Assembly: GCA_017883345.1 (NCBI GenBank)
Contig: JADGNT010000160.1
Location: forward strand, 1 to 8,876
DNA: 8,876 bases
Reading direction: 5' to 3'
Source: Candidatus Solibacter sp.
Lineage (GTDB): Bacteria; Acidobacteriota; Terriglobia; Bryobacterales; Bryobacteraceae
Shown in pieces: positions 6,075-8,876 of the stretch; positions within the stretch are counted from its first letter, which is position 1; each line of letters begins with the position of its first letter. Both the position numbers and the translations under genes were made by a program. A model generated the notes under the pieces. That model was not told the origin of the DNA. It worked only from the letters and a program-made list of their open reading frames with translations, and searched no databases.

Positions 6075-6368
6075 ATGCCACGCGCCACGCAAGACGAGTC
6101 TGCCAAGTCGGAGCGATTCCACATTCGTGCCACCACGCGCCAGGCCAACCTAATAAAGGCCGGGGCGGCGCGACGCAACGCCGACCTCACCGAGTACATA
6201 GTCGATTCGGCTTGCGTGCAGGCTGAGATGGACTTGGCGGACCAGAGTCGTTTCGTCCTGCCGCCCCAGGCGTGGAATGCGTTTGTCAAAGCTCCCGATG
6301 CCCCGCCGAAGGCGCTGCAAGGGCTGAAGCGTCTGTTCGCACGCCCTTCCGTTGCCGAAAGCCGCTAG
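6075..6368 (+). CDS. DUF1778/TacA-type antitoxin, without an adjacent toxin gene
   Basis: A 97-residue ribbon-helix-helix antitoxin. RFHIRATTRQANLIKAGAAR (residues 14-33) is the DNA-binding strand and first helix, and LTEYIVDSA (38-46) the second helix. The tail FVLPPQAWNAFVKAPDAPPK (60-79) is the hallmark DUF1778 toxin-neutralising segment, normally FxLxxxxWxxFxxxLDAPP; here Leu is replaced by Pro (KAPDAPP), a mild deviation. Family members pair with a GNAT acetyltransferase (TacT) that acetylates aminoacyl-tRNA. That gene should start within a few bases of this stop codon, but only hairpin DNA and then an aminotransferase follow. It is therefore an orphan antitoxin, perhaps kept for protection against related toxins, as a regulator, or as a remnant. 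The start is supported by AAGGA 9 nt upstream. Confidence 0.88.
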   Translation: MPRATQDESAKSERFHIRATTRQANLIKAGAARRNADLTEYIVDSACVQAEMDLADQSRFVLPPQAWNAFVKAPDAPPKALQGLKRLFARPSVAESR

Positions 6369-6389
6369 ACCCGCATTCGCTGTGCGGGT
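6369..6389 (+). terminator. Hairpin immediately after the TacA-like stop codon
   Basis: ACCCGCA (6369-6375) and TGCGGGT (6383-6389) form a perfect 7-bp stem with a 7-nt loop, beginning at the first base after the TAG. There is no T-run, so intrinsic termination is uncertain; it may be the first member of the hairpin array that follows. Confidence 0.4.
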
Positions 6390-6411
6390 GCGACACGGTG
6401 TCGAACCAGGA

Positions 6412-6452
6412 GCGTCCCCAGGAGTGGGGACGCGGCAGGCATGAGTGCCTGC
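6412..6452. repeat. REP-like double hairpin
   Basis: Two perfect hairpins stand one base apart: 6412-6433 with 9-bp arms (GCGTCCCCA and TGGGGACGC) around a GGAG loop, and 6435-6452 with 7-bp arms (GCAGGCA and TGCCTGC) around a TGAG loop. Paired GC-rich palindromes with a short loop tetranucleotide in an intergenic gap are the form of REP/BIME elements mobilised by RAYT transposases. The wording of the second hairpin resembles dispersed repeats I recall from Acidobacteriota-type genomes. Copy number cannot be judged from one window. Confidence 0.6.
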
Positions 6453-6530
6453 GCCACGTTATACCCGCGGGGCATTCCACACGCACTACCATGTGGTGCT
6501 AAAACCGGTTACAAATGGCAGAAAAATGTC

Positions 6531-6539
6531 TGTTATTCT
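6531..6539 (+). promoter_or_regulatory. Candidate extended -10 promoter of the aminotransferase-serA genes
   Basis: TGT followed by TATTCT gives an extended -10 (TGnTATTCT), with the start site predicted about 12 nt before the ATG at 6558. A poor -35 (TTACAA at 6509-6514) lies 19 nt upstream. The surrounding 6500-6555 is clearly richer in A and T than the rest of the window, which supports promoter function. Confidence 0.4.
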
Positions 6540-6557
6540 AGAAGACTATTCCTTACG

Positions 6558-7721
6558 ATGTACATCAAAAAACAGCGCTTATTAACTCCCGGTCCGACGC
6601 CGCTCTATCCGCCTGCCCTGCACGCGATGATGCGGGCGGACATGCACCACCGTACGGAAGATTTCCGCAAGGTCTACCGAGCTTGTCTGGCGGACCTCAA
6701 GGAAGTGATGGGGACGTCGAACGACGTACTGATGTTCGCCGCCTCCGGCACCGGCGCCATGGACGGCGCGGTGTCGAATCTCTTCTCCAAGGGCGACAAG
6801 GTGATTGTCTGCGTCGCGGGGAAATTCGGCGAGCGGTGGGCGGATATCGTCAAGGCCTACGGCCTGGACGCCAACGTGATCACCGTGCCCTACGGGCAGG
6901 TGGTGAAACCCGAACAGGTGGCAGCCGCTTTGCAGGCGGAACCCGCCACCAAGGGCGTGTTCGTGCAGGCGTCGGAGACCTCCACCGGCAGCGTGCACGA
7001 CGTGGAAGCCATGGGGCACGCCATCGCCAAGACGGACGCCATCTTCGTGGTCGATGCGATCACCGGTCTGGGCACGATGCCGCTGGATATCGATGGCTGG
7101 GGCCTCGATGTGGTGATCGGCGGCTCGCAGAAGGCGTTCATGGTGCCGCCGGGCCTGGCCTTCATGTCGGTGAGCGCGAAGGCGTGGAAGCTCGGCGAGA
7201 ACTCGAACCTGCCGCACTTCTACTTCAACCTGCAGAAGGAAAAGAAGAGCGGCGACGCGGGCGAATCCAGTTGGACGCCGGCCACCGCGATGATTCTGGC
7301 GCTGGGCGAAGCCTTGCTGTACGTCAAGCAGATCGGCATGGCGGATCTGATCAAGAACGCGCAAATGCTGGCGCAGGCCACGCGCGCCGCCGCCGGCAAA
7401 CTCGGCCTGGAAATCTTCTCGGCCGCGTCGCCGGGTTCCTCGGTGACCGCCATCACGGCGCCGGCGGGCCTCGATTCGGGCGTGATCGTGAAGGAATTCC
7501 GCACGCGTTTCGGCTCCATCATCGCCAACGGGCAGGGCACGATGAAGGGAAAGATTTTCCGCATCGCGCACCTGGGCTACTTCGATTTCGCCGACCTGTT
7601 CGCTATGATCGCCTGCCTGGAAATCATTCTCAACGCCAACGGACACCCGGTGCAGTATGGAACCGGCGTCGCCGCGGCTCAGGAAATTTACGCGCAGGCC
7701 GCCGTCAAAAAGCTGAAGTAA
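6558..7721 (+). CDS. Class V PLP-dependent aminotransferase, probable phosphoserine/serine-type transaminase
   Basis: A 387-residue fold-type I PLP enzyme of the class V group (alanine-glyoxylate, serine-pyruvate and PucG-like). Visible elements are LLTPGPTPLYPPAL (8-21), HHRTEDF (30-36), the phosphate-binding SGTGAMDG (63-70), ETSTG (140-144), VVDAITGLG with the pyridine-binding D166, the cofactor lysine K192 in GGSQKAFMVPPG, and substrate carboxylate-binding R335 in FRIAHLG. Its position 48 bp before serA suggests that it transaminates 3-phosphohydroxypyruvate to phosphoserine in place of classical SerC, as reported for other class V enzymes; glyoxylate aminotransferase activity remains possible. 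The start is the ATG at 6558 (MYIKKQRLL). An upstream in-frame ATG at 6441 lies inside a REP-like hairpin and gives a tail unlike the family. No strong ribosome binding site is visible. Confidence 0.9.
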   Translation: MYIKKQRLLTPGPTPLYPPALHAMMRADMHHRTEDFRKVYRACLADLKEVMGTSNDVLMFAASGTGAMDGAVSNLFSKGDKVIVCVAGKFGERWADIVKAYGLDANVITVPYGQVVKPEQVAAALQAEPATKGVFVQASETSTGSVHDVEAMGHAIAKTDAIFVVDAITGLGTMPLDIDGWGLDVVIGGSQKAFMVPPGLAFMSVSAKAWKLGENSNLPHFYFNLQKEKKSGDAGESSWTPATAMILALGEALLYVKQIGMADLIKNAQMLAQATRAAAGKLGLEIFSAASPGSSVTAITAPAGLDSGVIVKEFRTRFGSIIANGQGTMKGKIFRIAHLGYFDFADLFAMIACLEIILNANGHPVQYGTGVAAAQEIYAQAAVKKLK

Positions 7722-7724
7722 GGG

Positions 7725-7755
7725 AGCGGGGCCGTCACTTGGGATGGCCCCCGCT
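7725..7755 (+). other. Hairpin between the aminotransferase and serA
   Basis: AGCGGGGCC (7725-7733) pairs with GGCCCCCGCT (7746-7755) with one bulged C, around a 12-nt loop. It fills most of the 48-bp gap. The following 14 nt before the serA ATG have no Shine-Dalgarno and no T-run, so this could tune serA translation or mRNA stability rather than end transcription. Confidence 0.4.
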
Positions 7756-7769
7756 TCGCCTCAAATCCT

Positions 7770-8876
7770 ATGAACATTCTCATCGCCGAGCCCCTCGCGC
7801 CGGCCGGGATCGAGTTGTTTCAATCCCAGTCCGGCTGGAACGTGATCGTTTCGAATCCCAAGGAATACGCGCAGCACCTCGCGGACGCCGATGCGCTGCT
7901 GGTGCGCTCCGCCGTGCAGGTCAACCAGTCCGTGCTGGAGAAGGCGCCCAAACTGCGCGTCATCGGGCGTGCGGGCGTCGGCGTGGACAACGTCGATCTC
8001 GACGCCGCCACGCAAGCCGGCGTGCTGGTGATGAATACGCCCGGCGGCAACGCCATCTCGGTGGCCGAGCACACGCTGGCCATGATGCTGGCCATGGCGC
8101 GCCACATTCCGCAAGCCAACGCGTCCACCCGCGCCGGCAAGTGGGAAAAGAAAAAGTTCATGGGCAACGAGCTGCGCGGCAAGACGCTGGGCATCGTCGG
8201 CCTGGGCAGCATCGGGCGCGAAGTGGTGAAGCGCGCGCGCGCCTTCGAGATGCGCATCGTGGCGCACGATCCCTATGTGACTTCGACCATCGCGCACGAT
8301 CTCGGCGTGGAACTGCTCGACTTGCCGAAGCTCTACGGGACTAGCGACTACCTGACGCTGCACGTGGCGTCCACGCCGGAGACGCAGGGCATGCTCTCCC
8401 GCGAGGCCTTCGCGCGGATGAAGGACGGCGTGCGCATCGTCAACTGCGCGCGCGGGGAACTGGTGGACGAGGCCGCGCTGGTGGAGGCGCTGGCGAGCGG
8501 CAAAGTGGCCGACGCTTCGCTGGATGTCTTCAGCGTGGAACCACCGCCGGCGGGCTTCCCGCTGTTCGCGGCGGAAGGCGTGCTGGCCACCCCGCACATC
8601 GGCGGTTCCACCGAAGAGGCGCAGGAAATCGTCGGTGTGCGCATCGCCGAGCAGGTGGTGGAATACTTGAAGCACGGCATCGCCATCAACGCCGTCAATA
8701 TGCCCGCGCTCTCGCCCGACCAATACCGCGCGCTGGGCCCCTACGCCACGCTGGCCGATCGGCTAGGCAACTTCGCCGCGCACATCTCTAGCGGCAATCC
8801 GCATACCGTGCGCCTGCACTATTTCGGCAAGATCGCCGACAACGCCACCAGCCTGCTGCGCAACGCGGGCCTGGCC
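7770..8876 (+). CDS. serA: D-3-phosphoglycerate dehydrogenase SerA (3' end beyond window)
   Basis: 369 residues are present and the frame is still open at the window edge. It starts MNILIAEPLAPAGIEL, the usual SerA opening. RAGVGVDNVDLDAAT (67-81) and NTPGGNAISVAEH (89-101) form the substrate domain. GLGSIG (144-149) plus D167 bind NAD. The catalytic residues are R228 in NCARGELVDE, E257 in DVFSVEPP and H276 in PHIGGSTEEAQ. After about residue 315 the sequence continues into an intervening domain (YRALGPYATLADRLGNFAA), so this is the long type, expected to end in an ACT serine-binding domain outside the window. The enzyme oxidises 3-phosphoglycerate to 3-phosphohydroxypyruvate, the substrate for the preceding aminotransferase. 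No in-frame upstream start exists close by and no ribosome binding site is visible. Confidence 0.95.
   Translation, partial: MNILIAEPLAPAGIELFQSQSGWNVIVSNPKEYAQHLADADALLVRSAVQVNQSVLEKAPKLRVIGRAGVGVDNVDLDAATQAGVLVMNTPGGNAISVAEHTLAMMLAMARHIPQANASTRAGKWEKKKFMGNELRGKTLGIVGLGSIGREVVKRARAFEMRIVAHDPYVTSTIAHDLGVELLDLPKLYGTSDYLTLHVASTPETQGMLSREAFARMKDGVRIVNCARGELVDEAALVEALASGKVADASLDVFSVEPPPAGFPLFAAEGVLATPHIGGSTEEAQEIVGVRIAEQVVEYLKHGIAINAVNMPALSPDQYRALGPYATLADRLGNFAAHISSGNPHTVRLHYFGKIADNATSLLRNAGLA

Larger units (their letters stand above)
5690..6226 (+). pseudogene. Coding-like stretch, unassigned; possible gene remnant
   Basis: This covers most of the gap 5661-6074, which has no confident gene. From the ATG at 5690 a frame stays open for 178 codons. 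Residues 20-105 look protein-like (for example TLFMDGHYPPLLTLGETW, then GRWMSCSALYDGTF and LANALRRSIYFF), with a moderate G/C preference at the third position. From about 6075 the frame only shadows the antitoxin gene and turns into low-quality His/Arg/Gly sequence. I do not recognise it. There is no ribosome binding site at 5690, which sits next to the operator of the divergent gene. It may be the 5' part of a decayed gene whose end was lost when the antitoxin segment joined, or simply chance. Confidence 0.2.

Noticed and set aside
6441..6557. A 39-codon N-terminal extension of the aminotransferase from an ATG at 6441
   Set aside because: The ATG lies at the edge of a REP-like hairpin loop, the extension passes through the candidate promoter, and the family normally starts close to the TPGPTP motif.
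6582..7646. A 354-codon minus-strand frame opposite the aminotransferase
   Set aside because: Antisense shadow of a gene with a complete PLP active site; its own translation is His/Arg-rich and motif-free.
6683..8344. A 553-codon plus-strand frame across the aminotransferase and serA
   Set aside because: It is a +1 shadow of two well-supported enzymes, very rich in Arg and Gly, and crosses their intergenic hairpin without any recognisable motif.
7761..8723. A 320-codon minus-strand frame opposite serA
   Set aside because: Antisense shadow of serA; no motif and an unlikely composition.
1..8876. tRNA, rRNA, CRISPR array or transposase gene
   Set aside because: I looked for cloverleaf-like blocks, regularly spaced direct repeats and DDE or Y1 transposase motifs and saw none; the only repeats are short hairpins and the operator-like half-sites.

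Overview
The window is GC-rich, densely packed bacterial DNA. The combination of GC-biased codon use, a class V aminotransferase beside serA, a bacterial OPT peptide transporter beside an M20 dipeptidase, and several small toxin-antitoxin-like cassettes in the gaps fits an Acidobacteriota (Solibacter/Bryobacter-like) genome. That placement is an inference from gene style, not a sequence match.

Layout, left to right. (1) 1-176, plus strand: the last 57 codons of rho, the transcription termination factor. (2) 208-1018, minus strand: a two-gene cassette in which a 96-residue, probably helical protein overlaps a 188-residue AbiEii/MNT-like nucleotidyltransferase. (3) 1096-4955, minus strand: a three-gene operon reading yqeY-like, then OPT oligopeptide transporter, then M20 dipeptidase. 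The first two genes share an ATGA overlap and the last two are 27 bp apart. A TATAAT box lies just before yqeY and an 11-bp inverted repeat lies just after the peptidase stop. (4) 5158-5660, minus strand: a two-gene cassette of a ribbon-helix-helix-type protein and an unrecognised 81-residue protein, sharing a TGATG stop/start. CACCA/TGGTG repeats that look like an operator overlap the -10 box. (5) 5661-6074: about 410 bp with no confident gene. It holds a coding-like but unassigned reading frame and a palindrome upstream of the next gene. (6) 6075-6368, plus strand: a DUF1778/TacA-type antitoxin with no acetyltransferase toxin beside it. (7) 6369-6452: a run of perfect short hairpins that looks like a REP-type element. 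(8) 6558-8876, plus strand: a class V PLP aminotransferase followed by serA (3-phosphoglycerate dehydrogenase, cut by the window end), probably a serine-synthesis pair.

How it works together: peptides imported by OPT would be hydrolysed in the cytoplasm by the M20 dipeptidase, and SerA plus the aminotransferase would carry out the first two steps of the phosphorylated serine pathway. The spaces between these housekeeping blocks hold three small regulatory or toxin-antitoxin-like units. One is apparently incomplete, and two have a -10-like hexamer exactly 6 nt before the ATG, suggesting leaderless transcripts. The least understood material is the 81-residue protein (5158-5403), the coding-like stretch 5690-6226 and the REP-like hairpin array.
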